From: Myotis daubentonii
Lineage: Eukaryota; Chordata; Mammalia; Chiroptera; Vespertilionidae
Assembly (NCBI RefSeq): GCF_963259705.1
Contig: NC_081842.1
Coordinates: 60,958,787 to 61,022,786, forward strand
DNA: 64,000 nucleotides
Direction of reading: 5' to 3'
A program made the translations under genes and the position numbers. The notes beneath the pieces are model-generated. The model did no database searches, was not told the DNA's origin, and saw only the letters and a list, made by a program, of their open reading frames with translations. Numbering within the stretch: position 1 is the stretch's first letter; every line of letters starts with the position of its first letter. This document shows, one piece after another, positions 1 to 12,598 of this stretch.

Positions 1-610
1 ACAAAAGCAAAAGGACAGGTAAAGAAAAGAGAAGGAAGACAAGAAGTCCAAAGAACAGAGAGAGATAAGAGAGATGAAGGAGGAGGTGAAGAAAGGCATC
101 CTGCTTAACTCTGTCAGTGGACAGGTTGTGGCAATTCCCTCTTTTGTAAATGAGTTGGCTCTGGTTTTACTTTGACAGAAACGAGGATCCCTTTATCCTT
201 GCAGAGCTCTCTCTTCAGTATGTATGTGATTGTTGGTTAATTTCTTGACTTTCCCCACTCAACTCTGAGCTTCTTGAGCCCAATTGTCATAATTTCCTTG
301 GCGTCCCCAGCACCGTGCCTGGTCCATGGTGATGTTCAGCAGATGTTTGTCAAAAGAAATAAACCAAGAAAAGAAGTGTGGCCTACCTAGAATTGTCTCA
401 AGAGGGACTTCAAGAGGCAACTCATAATAGTAGAAGTCACCTGGGAGGCAGGGCTTATCATGGAAGCAGTGTTGTTGATCCACCTAAGTTTAAATCCTTT
501 GCGATAATACCTACACCCTTTGTCAAAAGAAGGCATTTTAGATGGGCTCTCTTCTCCACTCATTTTTGTACAATAATTTTCTACCCCCACTGAAATGCCT
601 GGCTTAAAAT
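1..610. other. No gene seen; 5' edge of intergenic flank
   Basis: Unique-looking sequence with a purine-rich (AG) stretch in the first 90 bases. Short open frames here have no recognisable domain, and I see no splice-site or codon pattern suggesting an exon. Confidence 0.5.
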
Positions 611-624
611 CACCCACGTGTCTG

Positions 625-785
625 GGTGCCTTTCAGCAAGTTGTGTAACCTCTTTGTGGCTTAGTTTTCCCAGCTGTAAACTGGGACAACAACACCTACC
701 TCATAAGGTTGTTATGAGGATTCAATGAATTAATATTTCTAAAGTGGTATGAACTATGCCTGGCACATAGTAAACATGATGTCAG
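625..785 (+). repeat. MIR SINE relic
   Basis: Diverged copy of the MIR body: a cytosine-rich 'aacctctttgtggcttagttt' type block, then 'cctacctcataaggttgtta', then 'gcctggcacatagtaaa'. These are hallmarks of ancient mammalian-wide MIR elements in forward orientation. Boundaries are approximate. Confidence 0.8.
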
Positions 786-1300
786 TGTTTGTCTTAGGAA
801 GTTATTTGGGAAACACAGATTTATATTTAGAAATCCTCTTTATGTTTTCTTGCTTTATACCAAAATCCACCTTCTTTGTCTTCAATGTATTCTCTTTTTT
901 CTATGTTAATGAATCTTTATTTTCTTTGCTTAATCGCTTCACCCGTCTCAACCCTTCCCAAACCCCTTCCCCTCTGACAGCTCAGTTTGAGGGAAGGGTC
1001 TTCTAAATAGATCTGGAAAAATGAGGATTTTTTCAACCCACTTCTTGGGCAACAGAATTTTCTCCCTGAACCCCAAGGTCAAGTTCACTTACTGCAGGAG
1101 CACCCCCACCTGTAGGACTCAAATGTTGGGGCTGGCCTAGAGGGAAAGGGCAGTTGGGGAATCAGGAAATCTGATTTTTTTTTTTTAGAGTAGAGCCAAG
1201 AGACACAATTAATTTCCTTTGTAGAACCATTATACACTTGGTAATAGAAAAAAATACATGGGATAAATACTACGTGTCACTTAATACTTGTCTCATTTAA
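786..1300. other. No gene seen
   Basis: AT-rich then mixed sequence with a short T-run near 1175. I recognise no repeat family or exon. Confidence 0.4.
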
Positions 1301-1304
1301 TACT

Positions 1305-1445
1305 TATAACCACCCCACAAAGTGTTGGTTATTTCCTTTTTACAGATGAGGAAACTATAACAGGGAGAGGTTAGGTAACTTGCCTGAGATCATACAACTG
1401 GTTTTAGAGATAGACCCAGAGTTTGAAGTGAAAATCTGACTTGAT
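1305..1445 (-). repeat. MIR SINE relic
   Basis: Contains 'tttttacagatgaggaaact', a tract like 'ggttaggtaacttgcctgag', and 'atacaactggt'. This is the reverse complement of the MIR core and 5' part, so the copy lies on the minus strand. Confidence 0.8.
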
Positions 1446-2124
1446 TCCAAAGCCCTTTTTAGACTCCCCGATGATGGTTCCAGAGTATGTGTTACAGGCG
1501 TGCTACCAGAAGACAGAAGGAATTCAACCCGGCAGGGCAGGGGCCCAGGCTGAGGTTTTCTTAGGACACCAAGGTTTTCTTGGGAAAAGCAAGCTGGTCT
1601 GGTTCTGTAAACCTATTGCAAAACCCTCCACTGCTGAGTCATTGACCAGCTTCCTAGACGGGAACATTCTAAAGCTACCTGGTCACTCCCACCCTCTTCA
1701 GGAAGTTCAATGCCAAAAACATGTGATACTGAAAATAAGCAAATCCCTTGTTTAAAAAGACCATGGTCAGTCCCCCAAGCTGGAAGGCTCCCCTGCCCCC
1801 CACCCCCAGGTATTGTGCCCTTTAAATGGCACAAAAACATGGAGCTGGGTAAGGGTCACAGGAGATCCCATCAGGAGTGCAAACAGGCAACAGGTCTGCT
1901 GCTGAGGTCAGGGATGGGCCATAGACTCTCTACAACTCAAGGTTCTACTTTGCTGAAAGTCCGTCACTGCTCCCATTTCCTGCAGGATGAAGTCTCACTC
2001 TGGTTTGGGGTTTGAGGCCGTCCATTTTGGAACTCTGTCCTCCCCCATTCTCAACTTACCTAAAACTTTTCACTTTGCTCCGCCAAATGCGTTTACTGTC
2101 TGTTACTAGAGCATACCTGGGTCC

Positions 2125-2765
2125 ACTTCAGGGCTGGGGAGGAATAAACTTTCCTCTGCCCTCAAGGTTCTTTGGCTGGTCTGATAATCAAACAGACAAA
2201 TTAGCAAGAGTAAATAACCAAAATTAATACGTACATATGCATGGGAACCCCACATACATGAGAGAGCTGGAGACTCTCTCATGCAGGAGAGCTTCAGAGA
2301 CAGAAAGGGGGTATAGAGGTATATAAGACATCCTGAGCTAGGGCTGAGGTAATACACTTTGGAGGCTTTGAAGGGTCATTGCAGGATGATAAGAAGAGCA
2401 GACATTTAGTAAATAGAAGTTTGCCCTGCTCTACAGACAGGTCAAAAGAAGGTATCTCTGATAATAACTTTTTATGAGCAAAGCCACTAATTCAAGCTCT
2501 TCTGGGTAGTTAAAAAGGGAGGAGCAGGAGTTTCTCCAGCCTGCAGCTAATGTTGCCTTTAGTTCAAAGAAATCTGCATACCACTGAGGCACATCTTGGG
2601 GTCGCTTATTCTGAACCCCCACAGGCTTTACACCGTTGCTCACACCAGGCCCTCTCTCCCTCATTCTAACCACCCCAGCCTGGAGTGACCTTTCTTCTGA
2701 CCATTTCCAACTGGCCTCAGAATTTATTAGACAATAAATCAGATACTCTTGAAATGCCCCCCTGA
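2125..2765 (-). repeat. Degraded LTR-like repeat, copy A
   Basis: This block is clearly homologous, in inverted orientation, to 43640-44150. Shared landmarks are the segments around 'ttggctggtctgataatcaa', 'catgcaggagag', 'gagctaggg', 'tttgccctgctct' and 'ggtcaaaag'. Read on the minus strand it has a TATA/poly(A)-like segment consistent with an old endogenous retroviral LTR. The family is not resolved. There is no intact reading frame. Confidence 0.5.
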
Positions 2766-2871
2766 CTACAATTTTATTGTTGTCTTGATTGCTCTCTAAA
2801 TCCTTTATTGTTAACTTTTCACTTGTTCATTTTGTTGCTGTTGTCTTTGCTTTTTTTGCCTCTCCAACTAT

Positions 2872-3065
2872 CAGGGGTCCTCAAACTTTTTAAACAGGGG
2901 GCCAGTTCACTGTCCCTCAGACGGTTGGAGGGCCGGACTATAGTTTAAAAAAAAAACTAGTCGGCTGCTAAGCAACAGGCAGCGGCGGCAAAAACACCCC
3001 GCGGGCCGGATAAATGTTTTCCGCGGGCCGCATGTGGCCCGCGGGCCGTAGTTTGAGGACCCCTA
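2872..3065. mobile_element. Non-autonomous hAT-like DNA transposon
   Basis: About 190 bp with terminal inverted repeats: 'caggggtcctcaaact' at the left and 'agtttgaggacccct' at the right. The interior is CpG-rich and itself partly self-complementary ('gcgggccg' runs). The termini are of the 'cag...ctg' type used by hAT elements, with the last base apparently mutated. I could not confirm an 8-bp target duplication (flanks ccaactat and gatggtca do not match). Confidence 0.75.
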
Positions 3066-4540
3066 GATGGTCAGAGACGGGAGGACAAAAGCCATGTTTA
3101 CCATCGCCTTCTCACAATATTTTACACGGTGTTTGATGCCTTGGAGATCTCAATCAACATTTCCAGGTTTATTTTGAAGACTGGCCAAGTCTCTCTTTGC
3201 TTCTACCTTTCTGTTTGTACCAAAAGTATCATGAGTAAATAAAAAGGAATGTGGCAGTGCTTTTCTTGCCACTGTACTTGAAGTTTAGCATTTCAGAGGT
3301 TCTCAGCTGACCCATTAGTTGAGAGCCCACTATATGCCAAGCATTATGACAGGGCTCTGCAGATAATTAGTAGAAATTAAGCTAACAGGATCCAAAAAGT
3401 AAGTCCTTGAAGCTCTGGATCCAATTTCCCCAACATCCTCAGAACAAACAAACAAATAAAAACCAGCAACATCAAAACCTGCTTCTCTGGATGGTTCCTG
3501 ACTACAAACCCCTACGGGAAGCTGGAAGGACCTACAAAGAGAAAGCAAGTAGGACCCCACTATAAAATATAGTAGGGAATTGGAAACAGGATGTCATCTG
3601 TCAACACATTCTTCTGATGTCACAAGTAGGCACTTTTGCGCTCAGGAAAAGGAGGCCATACCACTGGGATATGGCCAGATGTCTTATTTCCAGTAGTTAT
3701 CCCATCGCTACAGAGCTGCAGGAGTCTCGTACCTGGGCCACAGTGGCCAGAGTCTTACAGCCAGAAGCCACTGCTATCAATCCACATCCTAAAAGGGTGT
3801 CTTCCCTCTGAAGCCCTGCCTGCAGTTTCCAGGACATCCAGATTAAAGTAGGGTCTTGGTATTAGAATTTGTTTTAAAGTTTCCAACATGTGCAGCTACA
3901 GTTGAGAGTCCTTGGGCTTTGGCTCTGACCTTCTGGGATGCCACAATGAATCTTCTGGTTTATGTCCATCATCGCCAACCCCATGCTTTGCCCAACCCCT
4001 GGACTGGAGCAATCCTCCTTCCTAAATACAGGCCTCAGATATTAGGGAAGGCGAGTGGATTGTGAACATTCTGTATGTTTCTGTACACTCTCCTGTTACC
4101 TACTTTCATCTCAAGTGCAGGTTTCTCCTCCTCCAGGAGCCTTTCCTGCACACCCTCAGTCCCTGTGCCTTCCCTCTGCAGCAGTTAGGAACTAACTTCT
4201 GTCCAGCGCACACTCACCCACTACTTCACAGTGGAATGCAGCCTCTCTCATAGACATGCTTTATCTCTCCTGAAATAACAAACTCCAAAGAGCTAGTTTT
4301 TGAACCTTTTTATGTTCTGACAGGGATGAGCATGGATTGCTGTGCACACAATAGATATAAGAGATACTTAAATATTGAATGGAGGGAGAAAGGGAAGGGA
4401 TCAAGGGAGGAAAAATTCTTATTCAACAGGTGTTTATTATTCATCTAACATGAAGCTAGTGGAGAAATAGTGAAATAATAAACAAAAGATAAAATAATTC
4501 CCCAGACTGTGGTGAGTACAATTAAAAATAAATAAATCAG
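3066..4540. other. No gene seen; minor MIR-like scrap
   Basis: A short 'cccactatatgccaagcatt' segment at 3327-3350 resembles a MIR edge. The rest is unassigned, and the open frames in it are short and featureless. Confidence 0.4.
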
Positions 4541-4552
4541 GGTAAGGAGATA

Positions 4553-4573
4553 GGGAATGAATGAATGAATGAA

Positions 4574-4608
<35 letters not shown>

Positions 4609-4611
4609 ATT
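4553..4611. repeat. (TGAA)n/(TAAA)n microsatellite
   Basis: Tetranucleotide tract that starts as a GAAT/TGAA repeat and switches to TAAA/AAAT, about 14 units in all. A likely length-variable locus. Confidence 0.95.
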
Positions 4612-4665
4612 GTCACATATCTAGTAGGTGAAAACTATGCAAACATTTTTTAAATAATTTTTTTA

Positions 4666-4830
4666 GGCCCTGGCTGGATAGCTTGGTTGGTTAGAGCATT
4701 GTCCTGATACATCAAGGTTGTAGGTTTGATCCCATCAGGGCACATACAAGAATCAATACATAGAACAACAAATCTCTCAAATCTCTCTCTCTCTCTCTCA
4801 ATCAATCAATCAATAAAAATTTTAAAAAAT
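4666..4830 (+). repeat. Ves-type tRNA-derived SINE
   Basis: Starts 'ggccctggctgg', with a tRNA-like A-box region and a B-box-like 'ggtttgatccc', then a (TC)n tract and an (ATCA)n A-rich tail. Flanked by imperfect 'aaataatttttt'-type duplications. It is the only Ves copy I see in + orientation in the window. Confidence 0.85.
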
Positions 4831-4831
4831 A

Positions 4832-7800
4832 ACTTTTTCAATTACAGTTTGCATACATTATTATATTTGTTTCTGGTATATAACAGTGATTAGACATTTA
4901 TGTAACATACAAAGTGATCACCTCAATAAATAAAAGTGTAGAACCCATCTCATACCATACACATTTTTATAATATTATTGATTATAATATCTATGCTTTA
5001 CTTTACATCCCTATGATTGTTTTTAGAGCTAGCAATAACCACATCTTTATCCCTTTGCATTTTTCATCCCCCTCCAAACTCCCTCCCATTTGGCAGCCAT
5101 TGAAATGTTCTCTGAATCTATGAGTTTGTTTCTGTTTTGTTTTTTAGATTCCACATATAAGTGAAATTATATGGTATTTCTCTTTGTCTGACTTATTTCA
5201 CTTAGTAGAATACTCTCTAGGTCTATCTATGTTGTTGCAGATGGCAAGATTTTATTCTTTTTTTATGGCTGAGCAAATATTCCATTGTATATATGTACTA
5301 TCTCATCCATTCCTCTATCAATGGATACTTAGGTTGCTTCCATATTTTGGCTATTGTAAATAATGCTGCAATGAACATAGGAATGCATGTCTTTTCAAAT
5401 TAATGTGTTTGGGTTTTTTGGGGGGGTGGGGGGGGGTGAATATCCAGAGTGGAATTGCTGGGTCCTTCTTTGTCTCTTGTTATAGTCTTTGTTTTAAAGT
5501 CTATTTTGTCTAATATAAGTATTGATACCCCAGCATATTTTCATTTGTATTAAATATCTTTTTCTATCCTTTTACTTTCAGATCTGAAGTGGGTCTCTTT
5601 AGGCAGCATATGTATGGGTATTGTTTTTCTTATTCATTCAACCATCCTATGTCTTTTGATTAGAGCATTTAATCCATCTGTATTTAAAGTAATTATTGAT
5701 AGATACATAGTTATTACCATTTTATTATTCATATTTTTATATTTCTTTTCTTAAAGAAGTCCTTTTAATATTTCTTATAAGAGTGGTTTGGTGGTGATGA
5801 ACTCCTTTAGCTTTTTCTTGTCTGGGAAGCTCTTTTTCTGTCCTTTGATTCTAACTGATAATAATGTTGCTGGGTAGAGTAATCTTGGCTGTAGTTCCTT
5901 ACTTTTCATCACTTTGTATACTTCATGCAAATCCCTTCTGGCCTACCAAGTTTCTGTTGAGAAATCAGCTGAAAGTCTTATGGGCACTCCTTTTTCGGCA
6001 ACTAACTCCTTTTCTCTTGCTACTTTTAAGATTCTCCTTTTGTCTTTAACCTTTACCATTTTAATTATGATGTGTCTTGGTATAGGTCTCTTGGTTCATC
6101 TTGTTTAGGATTCTCTATGCTTCCTAGACTTATATATGTCTATTTTCTTTACCAGGTTAGGGAGGTTTTTAGTCATTACTTATTCAAATAGGTTTTCAAT
6201 TCCTTGCTCTCTCTCTTCTCTTTCTGGTACCCCAATGATATGAATATTGGTATGCTTGATGATGTCCCAGTGGCCTCCTAAACTATTCTCTTTTTTTTTT
6301 TTTGGATTCTTTTCTCTTTATGCTGTTCTGATTGGGTGTGTTCTGCCATCTTGTCTTCCAAATTACTGATTTGATCTTTTGCTTCATTTAATCTACTGCT
6401 GATTTCCTCTAATATATCTTTATTTCAGTTATTGTACTCTTCATTTTTGAATGGTTCTTTTTATGTGTCCTAACTCCTTTTGTATGTTTCCTATCTCTTT
6501 GTTAAAATTCTCACTGAGTTCATTAAAATCCTTGTAATCTGTGTTTTGAACTCTGCATCTGGTTGATTGCTTGTCTCTATTTTGTTGAGTTGTTTTCTGG
6601 AGTTTTGTCCTATTGTTTCATTTGGAACATGTTCTTTGTCTTCTCATTTTGGCTGCCTCCCATTTTGGCTGTATTTGTTTCTATTATTTATTTATAAATT
6701 TTTTAAATTGATTTTAGAGAGGAGGAGGAGAGAGAGAAAGAAAGAGAGAGAGAAATGATGTGAGAGAAGAACATCAATCAGTTGCCTCCTGCATGATTCC
6801 TGAACCCAGAACCTGGGTATGTGCCCTGACGGGGAATCAAACCTGCCACCTTTTGGTGTACAGGATGATGCTCCAATCAACTGAGCCACACCAGTCAGGG
6901 CCTGTTTGTTTCTATGTAGTGGGTAGAGCTTCTACTTCTCTCAGTCTTGGTAGAGTGGCCTTATGTAGTATGTGTCCTGTGGGGCTCAGTGGCACAGTCT
7001 CTTTGGTCACCTGAGCCGGATGCTCCAGGTGTGTCCTTTGTGTGGGTTGTGTGTGCCCTCCTGTTGTAGTTGAGCCTTGTTGCTGTTGGCACTTCAATGA
7101 GAGGGATTGACCCTGAGGGTGACCTCACTTGCTGTGAGGACTGGCTGTGACTATAGCAAAGGAGCTGTTATACAGAGGCTGACCCCACAGAGCAAGATTC
7201 AGGTAAGCAGGGCTCTGGTGCCTCTGAGTCTGCCCTTTGGGTATGTCATTTGTGGAGGTGGTTGGTTGGTGCTCTAGTGTGGTCTGAAGCTGGCCACCAG
7301 ATATGTTGGCCAAGTTCAGCTGCTGCCTGTGCCCTGCCTGGGACCACCTGGTATGAGCTACAAAGTGATCTGCAGATGGTTGCCACTTGGAGTTGCCTGA
7401 GAAAAGCTAAGCTGAAAACCAAGACTGGCTGCCACACTGTCATTCTTGGGGCCACTTAGCATGAGTTATGGGGCACACCAAGGCCAGATGCTACTTGTTT
7501 GTGGTCTATAAATCTTTGGGAGATTTTAAGAAAGTCTGTAGCACAAGCCAAGGCAGAACATTTATATGAAAAAAAAACAAAAAACAAAAAAAAACACTGG
7601 AAGTAGCTTGGGTGGGCCCACAAGTTTGTTGAGGTAGAGTCTCAGGAAATCACCAGGAAGGGGCAAACAGTGTTAGCCAGATTGATGAAAACTCAGACAT
7701 GGTGCCTGCCTATGCCTGCAGGGCAGAGCTCAGCAAAGGAATAATGGCCTCCGCTAGCATTTCTGCCTGGGGGAAAGCTGCTTCTCCAGCTCTTGCCCTG

Positions 7801-8330
7801 AAGCCAGACAATTCATTTCTTCACTGTATGTTCCTCACACTTTTTGAGCTCCTACTCCAGCACTTTAGCAAGTGTGTCTTCAGCAAGTAAGCCCATGCAC
7901 GGGCCCTTTTAGAGAAATGCCTGATACTTCAGCAGCTCTGTCTCACTCAGCCATAATCCCAGCTGGTTTTCAAAGTCAGAAGTTATGGGGACTTCTGTCC
8001 TTGGCACTGGAGATCCCTGTGCTGGGGGATCCCTATAGGAAGCTAGGGCCCCTCACTCCTCAGGGGTGACCTCCGCAGCTGAGATAATCCCTCCTGATTT
8101 TTAACCTCCACACATGGGTGTGGGATCAGCCTGTTCTAAGTCTCATCCCCTCCTACGAGTCTCAATATGGTTTCTTCTGTGCATCCTTAGTTATAGGACT
8201 TCTATTCAGCTAGACTTCAGGCAGTTCTAAATAATGGTTGTTCTGCAGTTCACTTTTAATTTTGATGTGGTGATGGGAGAGGTGAATACAGTGTTAACCT
8301 ACTCCACCGTCTTGTTCAGAAGTCCAAACT
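4832..8330 (-). mobile_element. Antisense L1 with most of ORF2 deleted
   Basis: Reading the minus strand from right to left: an L1-type 5' end (rc of the segment at 8275-8325, containing 'acggtggagtagg'), a long 5' UTR (about 6905-8300), an ORF1 relic (about 5770-6670), a fragment of the ORF2 endonuclease domain (about 5465-5740), then an abrupt junction near 5464 to the ORF2 C-terminal/3' UTR part (4832-5463). The reverse transcriptase region is missing. ORF1 aligns well with the HAL1 ORF1 relic at 12.0 kb (shared antisense peptide 'VSVEKSA'). A Ves SINE interrupts it at 6685-6904. Many stops and frame breaks make it inactive. Confidence 0.8.
6685..6904 (-). repeat. Ves SINE inserted in the L1
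   Basis: Minus-strand Ves: the right end 'gagccacaccagtcagggcc' is the SINE head and the left A/T-rich end is its tail. Flanked by an exact 11-bp target duplication 'tttgtttctat' (6674-6684 and 6905-6915), which proves insertion into the older L1. Confidence 0.9.
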
Positions 8331-8404
8331 GTGCAAACATTTCATTTATATCCACCCAGGGTTTTCCCATCAGAGTGTACAATAGCAGAAGGAGGCCACT
8401 GAGT

Positions 8405-8675
8405 GTCTGTATTAGTTTGCTAGGGCTGTTGTGACAAAGTACCACAGCCTGGAGAGCTTAAACAATAGAAATCTATTGTTGCAGTTCTGGAGACTAGAAG
8501 TCTAACATCAAGGCATCAGAAGGATTGATTCCTTCTGAGGGCTATGAGGGAAGGCTCTGTTCCAGGCCTCTCTCCCTGGTGTGCACCCTAATAGGGTGCC
8601 ATTTGAGGTATAGGGGGTTAGGGCTTAAACCTATGGATTTTGGAGGAGAGCAATTCAACCTAAAACAGTGTCCAA
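8405..8675 (+). repeat. Ancient interspersed repeat, family unresolved
   Basis: Begins 'tgtattagtttgctagggct', continues with 'gttctggagactagaagtc', and ends in 'gggggttagggcttaaacct' and 'caattcaacc'. This is a common old mammalian repeat pattern that I recognise but cannot assign by name with certainty. No coding potential. Confidence 0.6.
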
Positions 8676-10600
8676 AGTTTTCACCTAAAAAAAAGAAAAA
8701 GTCAGGATCCACATACCATTCAGGATTAACCACTTAAAGATTATTTTACTCAACTGTAGGAACCTGAGGGGAGGAACTCTATTGTTGTCCACACCTAATT
8801 CTCAGGACACTAGACCTACACCTGGCCCATGGAAAAGACTGAATTCACTTTTGTTCAAGAAAACTCCGGGTAAAGCTGTTTAACACGGGAAATCAAGAAA
8901 GCTTGATAGCCTGCAGCAATTCCTGGAACTCCTGAGTCAAAGGAAATTATGTTTCCATGACACAGAATCTGTCTCTGGATTTCTTAATTAGGGGTATTTG
9001 GATGATGAGAGGAGACTTGTTTCTGAATAGTCATTGCTCTCCTCCTATCAAATCAATGGCCTCTGCTCCTGACATCAGAATTAGCTCTACAGCAACTACA
9101 TGAGTCATAGAGAGGTTTGGTTCTCAGTAGGAAAATGAACAGTAGGAAAGAGGAAAAGCATCTTAAGATCAACCCCTTGCCAGGATGTACAGGAGGAAAG
9201 AAGGGCCCATAGCTCAGCCTCTCCGTTACCAAACGCATCAGAAACAACAAAATAGCTTTTAACCAAGTGTCTCCCCACCTTCAGGATAGGCTAGTACTTC
9301 TCTTCCAGCTGCTCAGTTAAGGTCTCCCACACCAACTGGGCACCTCGTCCTCTATCCCTGGACCAACTGTGAGAAGCTCAATACCCAACAACATAAAAGA
9401 AAGACACCATGAGTATGGAGGTATGGGCTATTACCACCATCCTACATGACATTTGTTGACTCTTTAAGGTCTACTGTGTGCTTACATTATCCCCTAAAGA
9501 CTTCAGATGTGGTATCTCAATTCAGCCACCACAGATTTTCTGAATGGGGGTATTCCATACATGAAGACATGCTTTACATGTCTTCTTTCATCACTGAAAG
9601 CACTGAATGAAGGTCTCAGTGAGGCCTTGTCACAGTGGGCAGCATTCTTAAGATCTATTTGTTCAGATAATCAAAAAAAAGAAGCCAGATGGTTAAGCAA
9701 GAAAACGTTTTCATACTTTCTCTTCTACCAACTGGCAGCCTGCATCAGGTATTTAGTCCTCCAGGTTGGACACCAAGAAAAATCCTAAGAAAGTCTTTTG
9801 GAAGATGATCCGCAAAGCTAAGGCATGTCAACCAGAAATCCAGACAATAATAAAGAAGATAATCTTTTTCTCACACTGCTGTGAAGAGGCAGCTGAAAAT
9901 GGTGAAAAGCAATTAGGGTCTGTTAGCAGTGTCTCTGGGGAGAAAGACACCGAGATGGCCAAGACCAAATTCTTGAACTGCAGCTTCCCAGGGAGCTCTG
10001 GGGCAAGGACTCTTGCAGCAAGTACACACATCTTCTGATTATAAGACTTTGACCTTCACTCTGGGAAGTTGGACTGGACCATGTAAGGACTGGAGGAATT
10101 CATTTGTCCCTTTGACCTAAGGCGGAGATAAGTATTTCTCAAATGCAGAAGATATTTTCAGAGAACTGCAAGATTTCTGAGATTTTAAAATTTTTTTGAC
10201 TTTTACTTTTTATAACAATATAAAAATAATTCTTAGCTTTTTTTAAAATAATCTGGATGACTATTTTAGAATGCTCCATGAAATTTCAGTACCTAAGTTT
10301 TGTCTGTGAATGTTTTTGCAATAGATGAAGCTCAAATGATGTTAAGGCCTACTGTACAAGTAAAGATTTTTGAAATGGTTTAAATGTAAAAAGTAGTGAG
10401 AGAATTGAATCATCACATGGCAGATGGTCAATATGGAAGGTTGTATAGCGCAAAATAGGCTCAGCAATATTCCTAGTCCTACATGCTCTTCCAGCGCCTT
10501 GTCACTATCTCACCAGCATCTGTATTTTTTCCTCTTCAACCACAGTGGACTTTGCAACTGCTTCTACAAAAAAGAATGTGGTTCTCAGGCTAGGTAAAAA
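8676..10600. other. No gene seen
   Basis: Moderately AT-rich intergenic sequence. A weak MIR-like signature may exist around 9460-9560 ('ctactgtgtgcttac'). The longest frame (9766-10038) shows no recognisable family or domain. An A-rich tract at 10596-10625 directly precedes the HAL1 element. Confidence 0.4.
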
Positions 10601-10634
10601 AAAAAAAAAAAGAAAGAAAGAAAAAGGAATAGAG

Positions 10635-12598
10635 GGGAGAAACCAAGATAGCGGCATAGGTAAACACCGGAGATTGCTGCCTCGCACAACCACTTCAAAA
10701 ATACAACTAAAAGACGGAACGGACATCACCCAGAACCACAGGAAGGCTGGCTGAGGGGAAATTCTACAACTAGAAGGAAAGAGAAAAGCATACCGAGACT
10801 CAGAGGAGGTGCGGTGCGGAAGTAAAATACTAAGGTGCGGAGGTGCGTGCAGAGCGGGCTGGTAGCTGAGGGCCCGGTTGTCTTTTACAATAGGGAGGGA
10901 GTCTCAGGCTCTGAGCTCCAGTTCCAGGCGAGTCTCTGGGAACCCAGACTCAAACAGGAGAAGCAGGACTGTCTGGCAGCGGTCGGAACTCGAGGGCAGC
11001 TTTCTCTCCGAGGTACTTGCAGCAATTGCTGGGACACTGAGAAGCAGAGCCTCTGAGGGCAGGACTGAGAGCAGCCATAACTGCTCGCTCTGCCCGCCCT
11101 GTTGATCCCCTGGGACCCGCCCCACCCAAGCCTTGCACACAGGCATTTTCTGGATAGCCTCAGGCAGAGGCTAGATTAGCACCTCCCTAGAGATCAGGAC
11201 AGAAGTTCTCCCACTGCAGACACAGCTGATTCTCACAGCCAGTTGGCCTGGAGGTCAAATCCCCCCCAGTGTTATCTACAACAATCAAGGCTTAACTACA
11301 ACAAGACTGTGCACAAAGACCACAAGGGGGTGCACTGAGAAAGCATAAAAAATGCGGAGACAAAGAAACAGGACACAAATGACAGAAATGGAGGAAAGCA
11401 AACTGCTGGATATAGAGTTCAAAACCACACTTTTAAGGTGTTTCAAGAACTGTCTAGAAGCCGCCAATAAATTTAGTAAGGCCCTTGAAAAGACTGGTGA
11501 GACCACTGATAAATGTAATGAGATCCACAAGAAATCTAGTGAGACACTTGATGTTGTGATAAAGGACCAACTAGAAATTAAGCATACATTGACTGAAATA
11601 AATAATATTATACAGACTCCCAACAGCAGACCAGCGGATCGCAAGAATCAAGTCAAAGATTTGAAATACGAAGAAGCAAAAAACACCCAACCAGAAAAGC
11701 AAAATGAAAAAAGAATCCAAAAATATGAAGATAGTGTAAGGAGCCTCTAGGATAGCTTTAAGCGTACCAACATCCAAATTATAGGGGTGCCAGAAGAAGA
11801 GAGAGAGCAAGATATTGAAAATCTATTTGAAGAAATAATGACAGAAAACTTCCCCTACCTGGTGAAAGAATAGACTTACAAGTCCAGGAAGCGCAGAGAA
11901 CCCCAAACAAAAGGAATCCAAAGAGGACCACACCAAGACACATCATAATTAAAATGACAAGAGCAAAATACAAAGAGAGACTCTTAAAAGCAGCAAGAGA
12001 AAGAAAGTCAGTTACATACAAGGGAGTACCTATATGACTGTCAGCTGATTTCTCAACAGAAACTATGCAGGCCAGAAGGGAGTGGCAAGAAATATTCAAA
12101 GTGATGAATGCCAAGAACCTACAACCAAGATTACTTTATCCAGCAAAGCTATCATTCAGAATAAAGAGTTTCACAGATAAGGAAAAGCTAAAGGAGTTCA
12201 TCACCACCAAACCAGTATTATATGAAATGCTGAAAGATATCCTTTAAGAAGAGGAAGAAGAAGAAAAAGGTAAAGATACAAATTATGAACAACAAATACA
12301 CATCTATCAACAAGTGAATCTAAAAATCAAGGGAATACATAATCTGATGAACAGAATGAACTGGTGATTATAATAGAATCAGGGGCATAGAAAGGGAATG
12401 GACTGACTATTCTTGGGGGTAAAGGGGTGTGGGAGAAGCGGGAAGAGACTGGACAAAAATCGCACACCTATGAATGAGGACAGTGGGTGGGGAGTAAGGG
12501 CGGTGGGTGGGGTGGGAACTGGGTGGAGGAGAGTTGTGGGGGGGAAAAAGAGGAACAAATGTAATAATCTGAACAATAAAGATTTAATTTAAAAAAAT
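10635..12598 (+). mobile_element. Full-length HAL1 (half-L1) retrotransposon
   Basis: Starts with an L1-type 5' end 'gggagaaaccaagatagcgg' (YY1-like 'caagatagcgg'), then a 5' UTR of about 0.7 kb, a single ORF1 relic, a short GA/G-rich 3' UTR and an 'aataaagatttaattt' plus A tail. There is no ORF2, which is the defining HAL1 layout. Flanked by a 9-bp duplication 'ggaatagag' (10626-10634 and 12599-12607). Both ends and the duplication are intact, so this looks like a full-length and fairly young insertion, although its ORF is broken. Confidence 0.85.
11352..12247 (+). pseudogene. HAL1 ORF1 relic (L1 ORF1p-like RNA-binding protein)
   Basis: An open frame from 11352 ends at a TAG near 11748. The same frame then reads 'NIQIIGVPEEERE', the RRM-type segment of L1 ORF1p, before further stops near 11871. 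Frameshifts follow, and the C-terminal domain resumes at 12065 with 'MQARREWQEIFKVMNAKNLQ' and '...FITTKP', diagnostic of the ORF1p C-terminus. In intact elements ORF1p is a trimeric coiled-coil nucleic-acid chaperone; the first segment has the charged, heptad-like composition of that coiled coil. Premature stops and a frame change make this copy non-functional. Confidence 0.8.

Noticed and set aside
9766..10038. 90-codon + strand frame with basic N-terminus
   Set aside because: No recognisable homology, no splice or promoter signals, AT-rich intergenic setting; chance frame most likely.
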